Made by a program: the position numbers and the translations under genes. 64,000 nucleotides of DNA from assembly GCF_006715395.1 (NCBI RefSeq), contig NZ_VFNC01000002.1, positions 2,604,001 through 2,668,000 on the forward strand, given 5' to 3'. Source of the stretch: Streptomyces sp. SLBN-31. GTDB taxonomy: Bacteria; Actinomycetota; Actinomycetes; Streptomycetales; Streptomycetaceae. The notes below the pieces were generated by a model. The model did not search any database. It was not told the origin of the DNA and saw nothing but the letters and a program-made list of their open reading frames with translations. Shown here one piece after another: positions 34,736 through 43,698 of the stretch (within the stretch, counting starts at the first letter, position 1; every line of letters starts with the position of its first letter).

Positions 34736-35863
34736 ATGAGCAGCCCGTACGTGAGGGAGTTGACGCGCGAGGAGCATCTCGCGCACCTGCGGCTGCACCC
34801 GGACGCGAGCCATCTGCAGATCCCCGAGTGGGGCGACGTGAAGCCCGACTGGGTGGCGGAGAGCGTCGGCTGGTTCGAGGGGAAGCTGCTCGTCGCGGCG
34901 GCGCTGGTGCTGTACCGGCCGCTGCCCGGGACGCGCCGTTTCCTCGCCTACCTCCCCGACGGGCCCGCGATCGACTGGTCGGACCCGCGGCTGGAACGCT
35001 GGCTGGATCCGCTCGTCGCCCACCTGGAGGAGCGCGGGGCGTTCGCGGTGCGGATCGGGCCGCCGCTCGTCGTACGGCACTGGGAGGCGGGCACCGTCAC
35101 CGCGGGGATCGCCGACCCCGGGGTACGGCATCTGCGCGATCTGCCGGCCGCCGGCATCGACGGGTTCGCGCTGGACGCCGCCGAGCGGCTGGGGCGGCTG
35201 GGGTGGCGGCGGTGCGAGGAGGGCGACGGCAGCGGGTTCGGGCTGGGGCAGCCCCGCTACGGCTTCCGGATCCCGCTCGCCGGGCGGTCGGCGCAGGACC
35301 TGCGGCAGGGCCTCGCCCCGCACTTCGAGCAGGCGTTGGGCACGGCGGAGCGGGCGGGCGTGCGGGTCTCCTGGGGCACGGGCGCCGACCTGTCCGACTT
35401 CCACCGCCTGTACGTCGCGACTGCCGCCCGCGACGGCTTCCGGGCCCGTCCGCCGGAGTACTTCCGGCGCATGTGGAAGGCGCTCAACGCCGAGGACGAC
35501 GACCGGCTGCGCATCTACCTCGCCGAGTACGACGGTTTCGTGCTCTCCGCGGCCCTCATGATCAACGTCGGTCCCCGGTCCTGGCACTCCTACCCCGCCT
35601 CCGGTCGCCAGGGGCGTGAACTGCGGCCCAGCAGCGCCCTGTTGTGGCGCATGCTGTGCGACGCGCGGGCGGCGGGCGCCGACGTCTACGACCTGCGCTC
35701 CATCACCCCCGTCCTCACCGACGGCCGGCTGCTGGGGCGGCTGCGCTTCAAGGCGGGCACCGGCGGGCGGGCCGTGGAGTACCTCGGCGAGTGGGAACGG
35801 CCGGTGGGCGGCCAGGGGAAGGTGCTGCAGCGGGCGGTGCGGGTGTATCTCGGGCGGCGGTGA
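34736..35863 (+). CDS. FemX/FemABX-family aminoacyl transferase (peptidoglycan cross-bridge type)
   Basis: A 375-aa protein from ATG 34736. It shows the two-GNAT FemABX fold: HLQIPEWGDVKPDWVAESVGWF, LRFKAGTGGRAVEYLGEWERPV at the C-terminus, and an inserted helical region near the middle with RLYVATAARDGFRARPPEYFRRMWKAL. The family adds amino acids from tRNA to lipid II stem peptides; Streptomyces FemX adds the first Gly of its cross-bridge. Several paralogues exist per genome, so this assignment is to family only. Confidence 0.9.
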   Translation: MSSPYVRELTREEHLAHLRLHPDASHLQIPEWGDVKPDWVAESVGWFEGKLLVAAALVLYRPLPGTRRFLAYLPDGPAIDWSDPRLERWLDPLVAHLEERGAFAVRIGPPLVVRHWEAGTVTAGIADPGVRHLRDLPAAGIDGFALDAAERLGRLGWRRCEEGDGSGFGLGQPRYGFRIPLAGRSAQDLRQGLAPHFEQALGTAERAGVRVSWGTGADLSDFHRLYVATAARDGFRARPPEYFRRMWKALNAEDDDRLRIYLAEYDGFVLSAALMINVGPRSWHSYPASGRQGRELRPSSALLWRMLCDARAAGADVYDLRSITPVLTDGRLLGRLRFKAGTGGRAVEYLGEWERPVGGQGKVLQRAVRVYLGRR

Positions 35864-35865
35864 CG

Positions 35866-37290
35866 CTACGGCGTCCGGCCCTGGAGCCGGGCCGCCAGGT
35901 CCCTGATCGCCGGGAGGCGGGCGGTGAGGGCGACGCCGGGGCAGGAGGTCATGTAGCCGTCGTTGTGGCCCGCCAGGGCGGGGAGGCTGGCCGTGGTGCC
36001 CGCTCTGTAGCGGCTGAGGCTGTTGCTGGAGGTCAGCCGGACCCGGGAGCGGGGGTCGATGTCGGCCAGGCCGAGTTTCCAGGCGGCGAGCGCGGCGATC
36101 GCGTCGGTCATGGCCTTGGGGACGGGGACGCCCGCGGTGAACGTGCCGAGGGCAGCGATTCCTGCGGTGCGGTGGTTGAAGCCCTGGGTGTGGGCACCGG
36201 TGACGGGGCGGTCGACGCCGCCCGCGCGGCCCTCGTAGATGGTGCCGCAGCGGTCGACGAGGAAGTTGTAGCCGATGTCGTCCCAGCGGCGGGCGCCGGT
36301 CTGGCCGGCGTAGAGGTAGCGGATGATGCGGGGCGCGTCGGCGCAGGCGTAGCCGTTGGGCGAGTCGGTGTGGTGGATGAAGACGGAGACGACCTTGTCG
36401 TCGTAGCGCGGGGGCGGCTGCACGTGCCGGGCGAGGTCGTCGAGCCAGACGGAGCGCGGCACGATGCGGGGCCTGGCGGCGGTGTGCGCGGTGGGCACCG
36501 GGCGGGGCGGGGCGGGCCGGAGGGGGCGTCCGGCGTTCGCGTGCTGGACCCCGTCCACACAGAGCACCAGCCCGAGCACCCCGGAGAGCCCGATGAAACA
36601 GGCGGCCCCCACCCGAGCGACCCGCGGCACCCGACCCCCCCTCCGCACCCCACGACACCCGACCGGCGCCCCGCGTCCACCCGACAGCCCCGGCACAACC
36701 ACACCCCCGACCACCCCGGCCCCGCCCGACACCTCGCTCCCGACCACCCCGGCCCCGCCGGACACCTCGCTCCCGACCGCCCCGGCCGCCCCGGCCTCCG
36801 CCGCCGGACCGCCGCTTGCGGCCACCGGGGCATCCACCACCGGCTCCTCCCTCCCGGCAGACCCGGCCGCCTCAGCCACCGGACCAGCGTGCGGTCCGTC
36901 CTTCCCGGCAGGGCCGGCCGCCCCAGCCACCGGGACAGCGTGCGGTCCGTCCTTCCCGGCAGGCCCGGCCGCCCCAGCCACCGGGCCGGCGTGCAGCCCG
37001 TCCCTCCCAGCTGACCTGGCCGTCTCCGCCGCCGGGCCGGCGGGCGGTCCTTCCGTTCCCGGCGGGGTGGCTGTCTCCGCCGGTAACGGGGTGTCGGGCG
37101 GCGTGTTGCTGTCGCGTCGTGCCGCTTCCCGTGCCGTCGTTCTGCTTGCGCGCAGCGCCGTCGTGCCGGTGTGCAGGGCCTGCAGCAGGCGCTGCAGCCG
37201 CGGTGGGCGCGGCGCCCGGGTTCGGGGCAGCGTGGCGCGTATGCGCGCTGTGCGTCGGCTTCGAGGTGCCCGCGATCTTCGGACCCGCAT
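35866..37290 (-). CDS. PGRP-type N-acetylmuramoyl-L-alanine amidase with tandem-repeat N-terminus
   Basis: The C-terminal 190 residues are a peptidoglycan-recognition amidase: IVPRSVWLDDLARH, VFIHHTDSPNGYACADAP, DIGYNFLVDRCGTIYEGRAGGVDRPVTGAHTQGFN and ALAGHNDGYMTSCPG contain the zinc ligands. A signal-type helix (ACFIGLSGVLGLVLCVDGVQHANA) precedes it. Upstream, the reading frame is made of 17-residue and 11-residue Pro/Gly/Ala repeats. The ATG at 37290 gives 474 aa; a GTG near 36650, just before the signal-type helix, would give a conventional exported amidase with no repeat region. The true start is unresolved. Confidence 0.85.
   Translation of the reverse strand: MRVRRSRAPRSRRTARIRATLPRTRAPRPPRLQRLLQALHTGTTALRASRTTAREAARRDSNTPPDTPLPAETATPPGTEGPPAGPAAETARSAGRDGLHAGPVAGAAGPAGKDGPHAVPVAGAAGPAGKDGPHAGPVAEAAGSAGREEPVVDAPVAASGGPAAEAGAAGAVGSEVSGGAGVVGSEVSGGAGVVGGVVVPGLSGGRGAPVGCRGVRRGGRVPRVARVGAACFIGLSGVLGLVLCVDGVQHANAGRPLRPAPPRPVPTAHTAARPRIVPRSVWLDDLARHVQPPPRYDDKVVSVFIHHTDSPNGYACADAPRIIRYLYAGQTGARRWDDIGYNFLVDRCGTIYEGRAGGVDRPVTGAHTQGFNHRTAGIAALGTFTAGVPVPKAMTDAIAALAAWKLGLADIDPRSRVRLTSSNSLSRYRAGTTASLPALAGHNDGYMTSCPGVALTARLPAIRDLAARLQGRTP
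36722..36790. repeat. 33-bp tandem repeat in the amidase N-terminal region
   Basis: Two nearly identical 33-bp units (GACACCTCGCTCCCGACC core) encode GGAGVVGSEVS-type residues on the minus strand, followed by a degenerate third. Confidence 0.8.
36849..37025. repeat. 51-bp tandem repeat in the amidase N-terminal region
   Basis: CCTTCCCGGC recurs at 36900 and 36951, giving a 51-bp period, and variants extend to about three and a half copies. On the minus strand each encodes 17 residues (GPHAGPVAGAAGPAGKD). Confidence 0.85.
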
Positions 37291-37470
37291 GGGTCCACTC
37301 TCGGCCGGAAAGGCTTCGCCCGCGATGTGTGCTGTGCCACCCGGTGGAACCATCCTCCTGGTCCGTGACGTTTTTCCGGGTGGAGGGGACGGGGGAGGGA
37401 CACGCACACGCACGACTGATCATCGGGACCGTCCCGCGCGTACTAAGGGGTCTGAGAGAAAGGCGGCTCT

Positions 37471-38655
37471 GTGGACCTGCTCGACATCCTGCTGATGCTG
37501 GTGGTTCTGGCCTACGCGGCATCCGGCTACCGGCGGGGCCTGGTCGCCGGTTGTGTCTCGCTCGCCGGTTTCGTCGGCGGAGCCGTCGTCGGCGTGTGGG
37601 TGCTGCCCTGGATGATGGACCTGGTGACGGCGGGGACGACCCGGGCGACGGTCACCGCGGTGCTGACCGTGCTGGTCCCGGCGGTGGTGGGACACGAGCT
37701 GGCCGGGCGGCTGGCGCTCAGGCTGCGGCGGGAGCTGGACCGGGGGTCGCTGCGGGTGGCCGACGGCATCGGCGGCGCCGCGGCCAACTCGGTCGCCGTG
37801 TTGATCGTGGCCTGGGTCGCCGCGAGCGTGGTCGGCGTCTCCTCGTCGCCGCTGGTCACGACCGCGATCCGGGACTCCACCCTGCTCGGCGCCGTGCAGA
37901 ACCTGATGCCCGACACCACTCCGACCTGGTTCTCCCGGGCCACCTCAGCGCTGACCCAGGCGGGCTTCCCGCAGGTCTTCAACCCGTTCGAGAACGAGTC
38001 GACGGCCCGGGTGGCCAAGCCGACCGGCGACAGCGTCACGGCCGCCGCCACCAGCGCGGCCAAGCTCAGCACGGTGAAGATCGAGGGTGTCTCCGGCAAC
38101 CAGGGCCGCGAGGGCAGCGGGTTCGTGTACGCGCGCGAGCACGTGATGACGAACGCGCACGTGGTGGCCGGCATCGACCACCCGACCGTGCGCATCGGCG
38201 GGGTCGGGCAGTCGTACGACGCCCAGGTGGTGCTGTTCGATCCCGACAAGGACGTGGCCGTGCTGTACGTGCCCGGTCTCAGGGCGCCGGTGCTGAGGTT
38301 CGACGGCGGTGCCGAGCGGGGCGACTCGGCGGTGGTCGCCGGCTATCCGCAGGACGGCGACCTCGACCTGCAGGCGGCGACGGTCGCGAGCCGTGTCGAC
38401 GCCACCGGTCAGAACATCTACGGCGACGCCACGGTGACCCGCGAGATCTACTCGATCCGCTCCACGGTCCGCCCCGGCAACTCCGGTGGGCCCCTGCTGA
38501 CCACGGACGGCCGGGTGTTCGGCGTCGTCTTCGCCCGTTCGACCTCCGACGGCGAGACCGGCTACGTGCTGACGGCGGGCGAGGTCTCCTCCGACGCCCG
38601 GCGCGCGGCGGGGTCGACGGCGGCGGTGGACACGGGCGATCTGGTGACGTCGTAG
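37471..38655 (+). CDS. MarP-like membrane serine protease (CvpA plus trypsin-like domain)
   Basis: A 394-aa protein starting at GTG 37471. Four N-terminal helices form a CvpA domain (VDLLDILLMLVVLAYAASGYRRGLVAG, LVTAGTTRATVTAVLTVLVPAVV, and others). A trypsin-fold domain follows with the triad His230 (TNAHVVAG), Asp261 (PDKDVAVLYV) and Ser338 (RPGNSGGPLL). The architecture is that of mycobacterial MarP (Rv3671c), a periplasmic-facing protease needed for acid and oxidative tolerance. Here it is divergent from the amidase gene; MarP is known to activate a cell-wall hydrolase in mycobacteria, so the pairing is suggestive. Confidence 0.93.
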   Translation: MDLLDILLMLVVLAYAASGYRRGLVAGCVSLAGFVGGAVVGVWVLPWMMDLVTAGTTRATVTAVLTVLVPAVVGHELAGRLALRLRRELDRGSLRVADGIGGAAANSVAVLIVAWVAASVVGVSSSPLVTTAIRDSTLLGAVQNLMPDTTPTWFSRATSALTQAGFPQVFNPFENESTARVAKPTGDSVTAAATSAAKLSTVKIEGVSGNQGREGSGFVYAREHVMTNAHVVAGIDHPTVRIGGVGQSYDAQVVLFDPDKDVAVLYVPGLRAPVLRFDGGAERGDSAVVAGYPQDGDLDLQAATVASRVDATGQNIYGDATVTREIYSIRSTVRPGNSGGPLLTTDGRVFGVVFARSTSDGETGYVLTAGEVSSDARRAAGSTAAVDTGDLVTS

Positions 38656-38711
38656 CGCGGTCCGCTGCCCGATGATGGAGGGCCGGTCCCCCACCCCCGC
38701 CGGAGGCTGCC

Positions 38712-38825
38712 GTGCCCGTCTTCTTCCTGATCTCCCTGCTGGTGGCGGGAGGCGCGCTCTTCCTGGTCGTCCGCAGGCGCCGCGAGGCGGCCAACCGCGA
38801 TCAGGTCAGAGACTGCACCCCATGA
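38712..38825 (+). CDS. 37-aa single-pass membrane protein (short ORF)
   Basis: GTG at 38712 is preceded by GGAGG at 38702-38706. The product is VPVFFLISLLVAGGALFLVVRRRREAANRDQVRDCTP: one hydrophobic helix, then a basic cytoplasmic stop-transfer RRRRE. The gene begins 56 bp after the MarP-like stop codon and its last 20 bp overlap the end of the opposing acetyltransferase gene. Size and topology resemble small membrane regulators of proteases or transporters, but nothing more specific can be said. Confidence 0.6.
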   Translation: MPVFFLISLLVAGGALFLVVRRRREAANRDQVRDCTP

Positions 38826-39294
38826 GGACGTCGTCCACGTACGCGCCCTCCAGCAGGAACTCGCCGGGCAGTACGCCCTCCACCACGAAGCCCTCGGTCT
38901 CGTAGAGCCTGCGGGCCGGGGTGTTGTGCCCGAGGACGCGCAGGGTGAGCCGGCGGGCGCCCTGTCTGCGGGCCTCCTCCCGCACGGCGCGCAGCAGCGC
39001 CCGCCCGACGCCGGTGCCGCGCGCCTCCTCGGCGACGGCGAGTCCCTGGATCTGCCGGACGTGGGAGTTGCAGGCCAGCGGGGTCGGATAGGCCAGCCGG
39101 ACGTAGCCGACGACCGTGCCGTCGAGTTCGGCGACCAGGTGGTCGCGGGGGCCGAACCGCTCGTTGTAGAAGGGCTCGTACGGCGGCCGGGGCCGTGGCT
39201 GTACGGAGTGCAGCGGGGACCAGGTGACGCGGTCGAGGCGGCCCAGTGTCTCCTCGTCGTCGAGCGTGGCATGACGTATGTGCGGAACGGCCAT
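38806..39294 (-). CDS. GNAT family N-acetyltransferase
   Basis: A 162-aa protein from ATG 39294, with AAGGTGG upstream. The acetyl-CoA motif is IQGLAVAEEARGTGVGRALLRAVREEARRQGARRLTLRVLGHN and the C-terminal pattern is ARRLYETEGFVVEGVLPGEF. The substrate is unknown. It is divergent from the epimerase-like gene, 38 bp apart, so they may share a promoter region. Confidence 0.9.
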   Translation of the reverse strand: MAVPHIRHATLDDEETLGRLDRVTWSPLHSVQPRPRPPYEPFYNERFGPRDHLVAELDGTVVGYVRLAYPTPLACNSHVRQIQGLAVAEEARGTGVGRALLRAVREEARRQGARRLTLRVLGHNTPARRLYETEGFVVEGVLPGEFLLEGAYVDDVLMGCSL

Positions 39295-39332
39295 GACGGC
39301 CACCTTATGAGCCTCCTGGGGAGAATGAGCGC

Positions 39333-40229
39333 ATGGAACGATCCCGAATCGCTGTGGCCGGTGCGTCCGGACTGATCGGCGGCGCCCTGGCGCGGTCCCT
39401 GAAGGCGGACGGGCACGAGGTGGTGCGGCTGGTGCGCCGCGCGGCCCGTGCCGAGGACGAGGTGTGCTGGGACCCCGAGGGGCGGTATGTGGACGCGGCC
39501 GGGCTGGCCGGGTGCGACGTCGTGGTCAACCTCGCCGGGGCCGGGGTCGGCGACCGGCGCTGGACGGACGCGTACAAGGAGCGGATCCGCAACGGCCGGG
39601 TGCTCGGCACGGCGGCGCTGGCCGAGGCGATCGCGGGGCTGGAGAACGGGCCGCGGGTGTTCGTGAACGGCAGCGCGATGGGGATCTACGGCGAGACCGG
39701 CGACCGGGCCGTCGACGAGAGCGCGCCGCCCGGCCGGGGGTTCCTGCCGGAGCTGTGCGTGGAGTGGGAGGCGGCGGCGGCGCCCGCGCAGGAGGCGGGC
39801 GTGCGGACCGTGTTCACGCGGACGGGTCTGGTGGTGTCCGGGCAGGGCGGCGCCTGGGGGCGTCTGTTCCCGCTGTTCAAGGCGGGACTCGGGGGGCGGA
39901 TGGGCGACGGGCGGCAGTACTGGTCGTACATCTCGCTGCACGACGAGGTGGCCGCGATCCGGTATCTCATCGACACCGACGGGCTGTCCGGGCCGTTCAA
40001 CCTGACGGCCCCGAACCCGCTGACGAACCGTGAGATCACCGCGGCCATGGGGCGCGTGCTGCACCGGCCGACGTTGTTCCCGGTGCCGGCGCAGGTGTTG
40101 CGGACCGTGCTCGGCGAGATGGCCGGGGACGTGCTGGGCAGTGCGCGGGTGCTGCCGAAGCGGCTGCTGGAGTCGGGCTTCACGTTCACGTATCCGGAGA
40201 TCGAGCAGGCGATCCGCGCCGCCCTGTGA
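39333..40229 (+). CDS. TIGR01777 (SulA/YfcH-type) NAD-dependent epimerase family protein
   Basis: A 298-aa protein. The Rossmann nucleotide motif is VAGASGLIGGALARSLKADGHEV, followed by VNLAGAGVGDRRWT, the YxxK-less extended region GIYGETGDRAVDESAPPG, and WSYISLHDEVAAIRYL. It ends with a helical tail (LESGFTFTYPEIEQAIRAAL) characteristic of the family. The role is unknown; the family is sometimes linked to cell division stress by the old SulA name. The start is ATG 39333. Confidence 0.92.
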   Translation: MERSRIAVAGASGLIGGALARSLKADGHEVVRLVRRAARAEDEVCWDPEGRYVDAAGLAGCDVVVNLAGAGVGDRRWTDAYKERIRNGRVLGTAALAEAIAGLENGPRVFVNGSAMGIYGETGDRAVDESAPPGRGFLPELCVEWEAAAAPAQEAGVRTVFTRTGLVVSGQGGAWGRLFPLFKAGLGGRMGDGRQYWSYISLHDEVAAIRYLIDTDGLSGPFNLTAPNPLTNREITAAMGRVLHRPTLFPVPAQVLRTVLGEMAGDVLGSARVLPKRLLESGFTFTYPEIEQAIRAAL

Positions 40230-40405
40230 GCGCCACCCTGCGCAGCCACGACGTGACCGCATGCGACCGTTGTGCGACCGTGCCCTGTTCATGCGCGACT
40301 GCCCTTGACCGATCGCGGCCCTAACCTCGACCCGAACTCGGGTATTCCTGGAGCCCGTTGGGGGCATGACGTCTCCACCGGCCGCGCAACCTCGAGGAGG
40401 GGCAC

Positions 40406-41752
40406 GTGCTTGAGCCCGCGTACCAGGCTGACGTCGTGATCGTGGGGGCCGGGGTGGCCGGCCTCTCCGCGGCGCATCGGCTGACCAGCGCAGGAGTGAC
40501 GACCGCGGTCCTGGAGGCCGCCCCGTGTGCGGGGGGCCGGATGTCGACCGAGAAGGTCGACGGATTCCGGCTCGACCGCATCGGGCAACTGCTGTCGACG
40601 GCGTATCCGGAACTACGGCTGACCCCCGGCCTCGACGCCCTCGTGCTGCGCCCGTTCGCGCCGGGCGTCCTGCTGCACAGCGACGGGCGGCACCACCGCG
40701 CCGGGGCGGTGGCGAGCGCGGGGGGCGCACGGGGCGCACTTCATGCCGTACGCGCCCTGGCGAGCGCCCCTCGCACTACGGGCACGCCACGGGCGAGCGC
40801 CCCGCTGGGCACCGCCGTCGACCAGGCCCGGCTCGGCGCGGCGCTCACCCGGCTCGCGGCCATGCCGGTGGAACGGCTGCTGTCCCGGCCCGAGTTGCCC
40901 GCCCGCCAGGCCCTGGCCGCGCGCGGTGTGCCCGTCCGTACCGTGGACGGCTTCCTGCGTCCGCTGCTCGCGGCCCTGCTGTGCGACCCGGAGCTGACGA
41001 CGTCCAGCCGGTGCGCGGATCTCGCGCTGCGCTCGTTCGCGGCCGGGCGGCTGTGCGTGCCCGAGGGCGGCGCCGAGATGCTGCCGGAGCTGCTGCGCCG
41101 GGCGCTGCCGCCGGGCACCGTGCACACCGGGGTCCGGGTGACCTCGGTCTCCACCAACGCGGTGACCACCGCCGAGCACGGCGAGATCCGCTGCCGGGCG
41201 GTGCTGCTGGCGACGGACGCGCGGGCCGCCGCCGACCTGCTGCCGGGCCTGCGCGTCCCGGACTTCCACCGGCTGACGGTGGTCCACCACTCGGCGGACG
41301 AGGCGCCGGCGACGGGCGCCTCGCTGCTGCTGGACGCCGACCGCGGCGGACCGGTCGCGCACACTGCGGTGGTCAGCGCGGTGGACCCGAGCCGGGCCCC
41401 GGCGGGCCGGGCCCTGATCTCCTCCACGATCCTGGGGCCGCCCCCGGCCGACCTCGACACCGCCGTCCGTATGCACCTGTCGCGGCTCTACGGCACCTCG
41501 ACCCGCCGCTGGGAGACCCTCGCCGTCCACCACACCGCCGAGGCCGTCCCGGCCATGCGCCCGCCGCACGACCTGCGCCGCCCGGTGCGCCTGCTGGCCG
41601 GCCTGTACGTGTGCGGCGACCACCGGGACACCAGCACCGTCCAGGGAGCCCTGCACTCGGCCCACCGGGCGACGACGGCGATCCTGACGGACCTGGGAGC
41701 GGCGACCCCGATGCACAGGTCCGACCCCCTCCCGACAACCCAGGCCGCGTAG
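40406..41752 (+). CDS. FAD-dependent amine oxidase / phytoene-desaturase-like oxidoreductase
   Basis: A 448-aa protein starting at GTG 40406 with GAGGAGG seven bases upstream. FAD binding is shown by YQADVVIVGAGVAGLSAAHRL and AAPCAGGRMSTEKVDGFRLD; the C-terminal FAD motif is RPVRLLAGLYVCGDHRDTSTVQGALHSAHRAT. The family oxidises amines, protoporphyrinogen or carotenoid precursors, and none is indicated by context. The last 29 bp are part of a 121-bp tandem duplication continuing downstream. Confidence 0.88.
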   Translation: MLEPAYQADVVIVGAGVAGLSAAHRLTSAGVTTAVLEAAPCAGGRMSTEKVDGFRLDRIGQLLSTAYPELRLTPGLDALVLRPFAPGVLLHSDGRHHRAGAVASAGGARGALHAVRALASAPRTTGTPRASAPLGTAVDQARLGAALTRLAAMPVERLLSRPELPARQALAARGVPVRTVDGFLRPLLAALLCDPELTTSSRCADLALRSFAAGRLCVPEGGAEMLPELLRRALPPGTVHTGVRVTSVSTNAVTTAEHGEIRCRAVLLATDARAAADLLPGLRVPDFHRLTVVHHSADEAPATGASLLLDADRGGPVAHTAVVSAVDPSRAPAGRALISSTILGPPPADLDTAVRMHLSRLYGTSTRRWETLAVHHTAEAVPAMRPPHDLRRPVRLLAGLYVCGDHRDTSTVQGALHSAHRATTAILTDLGAATPMHRSDPLPTTQAA

Positions 41753-41991
41753 GGCGCCCCGAAAAGGGGCGCGGGGAACTGCGCGACCAACCCACACGAC
41801 GCCGCACCCGGCACACCACACCCGCCGTCACCGCGCGACCCCCGCCCCCCTCCCGACCACACAAGCCGCGCAGGGCACCCCCCAAAGGGGCGCGGGGAAC
41901 TGCGCGATCAACCCAGACGGCGCCGCACCCGGCACACCACACCCGCCGTCACGGCGCGCCCCCGCCCCCCTCAGCCCAGCGCAGCGACCTT
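41724..41991. repeat. 121-bp tandem duplication including a dispersed repeat
   Basis: Two copies, the first starting at 41724 inside the 3' end of the oxidoreductase gene and the second at 41845, match over most of 121 bp. Both contain the core GGGGCGCGGGGAACTGCGCG (41766 and 41887), also found in the aceE terminator at 32191. The second copy reaches the 3' end of the NsdA-like gene. No gene lies between, and no other signal was seen in the 218-bp gap. Confidence 0.85.
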
Positions 41992-43443
41992 GTCGCGATA
42001 CCCCCGCACCGGCGCCGAGTCCTTGTACGGCTCCAGCCTGCGCTCGAAGTCCCGCACGTACTCCGTCGCCCGCACCGACCGCATCTCCGCCGCCGCGCCC
42101 GCCGCCTCCGCCCCCAGCGCGCAGGCCTGGTCCAGCTCCCCCAGGCCCAGCCGGGCGGAGGCCAGCACCACACGGCAGAACAGCCGGCTGCGGGCGTACG
42201 CCGGCGCCCGCAGCTGCAGCGAGCGTTCGGCGTGCTGCGCCGCCGCCCGGAACTGCTGCAGGTCCCGGTGCGCGTGCCCGAACTCGTCGGCGAGCTGCGC
42301 CTCGTCGAAGAACCGCGCCCAGGGCGGCACTTCGTCTCCCGCTCGCGCCGCCTCCATCGCGCGCTCGGCCCGTACCAGGGAGGCCGTGCAGTTGCGCACC
42401 TCGCCGAGCACGCCGTGCCCGCGCGCCTCGGCCGCGTGCAGCAGCGCCTGCACGACCGGCGGGGCGTTGGTGCCCACGCCCTGCTGGGCCACCCGCGCCA
42501 GTTGCACGGCCTCGCGCCCGTGCCCGAGGTAGACGGCCTGCCGGCTCATCGTGACCAGCACGTACGCCCCGTACGCCCGGTCCCCCGCCGCCTGCGCGAG
42601 CCGCAGCGACTGCACGAAGTACCGCTGGGCCAGCCCGTGCGCGGCGATGTCGTACGAGGTCCAGCCGGCGAGCCGGGTCAGGTCGGCGGCGGCCGCGAAC
42701 AGCTTGCGGCCGGTCTGCTCGCCGTATGCGCCGCGCAGCATCGGCTCGCACTCGTGCTCCAGGTAGCGCACGAGGGCCTGGCGGGCGTGCCCGCCGCCGT
42801 ACATGTTGTCGAGGGTGCGGAACAGCTCGCCCACCGAGCGCAGCGCGGCGATGTCGCCGCCGGTGACCCGCTGGCCGGGCCCGCGCTCGCCCTGCCCGCG
42901 CTGGCGCGGGACGCCAGGGCGGCCCTGCACCGGGATCTTGGCGACGGCCCCGGTCCGCGCCACGCCGGACGCGGGGGGCGCCGGCTCACCGCGGGCGACG
43001 CGGTCGTCGGCCCGGCCGATCAGCCAGTCCCGGCTGGGCACCACCAGCCCGGCCGGCGTGAACGCGATCTTGCGCAGTTCGGCGTGCGAGCCGGAGTCCT
43101 TGCGCCACAGGCCGCTGACGATGTCGACGGCCTCCTCGGGGGTCGAGGCGAACTCGAGCCCGGCGTACACCGGCGCACAGGCGTCGAGTCCGAGGTCCTG
43201 GGCGGTGAGCCGGCGCCCCAGTCGCCGGGTGAAGACCTCGGCGATGAGGGCGGGGGTGGTGCCGCGGGGCTGCTGTCCGCGCAGCCACCTGGTCACGGAC
43301 GTCTTGTCGTATCTCAGGTCAAGCCCGTGTTCGAGACCGAGCTGGTCCACGCGTCGGGCGAGCCCCGCGTTGGAGAACCCCGCTTCTGCGATGAGCGCGG
43401 CGAGCTGTCGGTTGGGAGTGCGCTGCGCGGGTCGTTCCGTCAT
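41971..43443 (-). CDS. NsdA-like regulator with TPR-type repeats
   Basis: ATG 43443 gives 490 aa (MTERPAQRTPNRQLAALIAEAGFSNAGLARRVDQLG); an upstream open extension to 43587 is probably not coding. The N-terminus carries a helix-turn-helix-like segment ending DKTSVTRWLRGQQPRG. A helical TPR-like region follows (ARQALVRYLEHECEPML, AAQHAERSLQLRAPAYARSRLFCRVVLASARLGLGELDQACALG). The layout and length resemble NsdA, a negative regulator of antibiotic production and sporulation in Streptomyces. It is probably a paralogue. The gene is followed by repeats and is divergent from lipB. Confidence 0.8.
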   Translation of the reverse strand: MTERPAQRTPNRQLAALIAEAGFSNAGLARRVDQLGLEHGLDLRYDKTSVTRWLRGQQPRGTTPALIAEVFTRRLGRRLTAQDLGLDACAPVYAGLEFASTPEEAVDIVSGLWRKDSGSHAELRKIAFTPAGLVVPSRDWLIGRADDRVARGEPAPPASGVARTGAVAKIPVQGRPGVPRQRGQGERGPGQRVTGGDIAALRSVGELFRTLDNMYGGGHARQALVRYLEHECEPMLRGAYGEQTGRKLFAAAADLTRLAGWTSYDIAAHGLAQRYFVQSLRLAQAAGDRAYGAYVLVTMSRQAVYLGHGREAVQLARVAQQGVGTNAPPVVQALLHAAEARGHGVLGEVRNCTASLVRAERAMEAARAGDEVPPWARFFDEAQLADEFGHAHRDLQQFRAAAQHAERSLQLRAPAYARSRLFCRVVLASARLGLGELDQACALGAEAAGAAAEMRSVRATEYVRDFERRLEPYKDSAPVRGYRDKVAALG

Positions 43444-43656
43444 CTGCGGTGCGGTCTCCTGCCTTTCGGGCCTACCCCGGGGCCGACCTGGCCGCCGAGG
43501 TGCCCGGATTGCCTGTGAGCAGCCCTTATGGCCTCTGTGAACGGCGCGAATGTAGCGGAGAGTGAGCATGTGGTCGCACGCTTCCACGTTCGTTCATCCG
43601 ATCGTGTGAGGATTGGCCACGCGGCTGACGCGGGACGGCCAGTCGTACAGTGGCGT

Positions 43657-43673
43657 AGGCACGTTTAGTGCCT
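43657..43673. promoter_or_regulatory. Inverted repeat upstream of lipB
   Basis: AGGCAC and GTGCCT are separated by GTTTA in the 255-bp gap between the NsdA-like gene and lipB, 25 bp before the lipB start. It could be an operator or a 5'-leader hairpin. No other strong signal was seen in this gap. Confidence 0.35.
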
Positions 43674-43698
43674 TACGACTTCCAGGGAGGCGCTTGCC

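Noticed and set aside
40525..43518. 997-aa plus-strand open frame over the oxidoreductase, the repeat gap and the NsdA-like gene
   Set aside because: It has no domain sense and crosses repeats and an opposing gene; both true genes lie in other frames.
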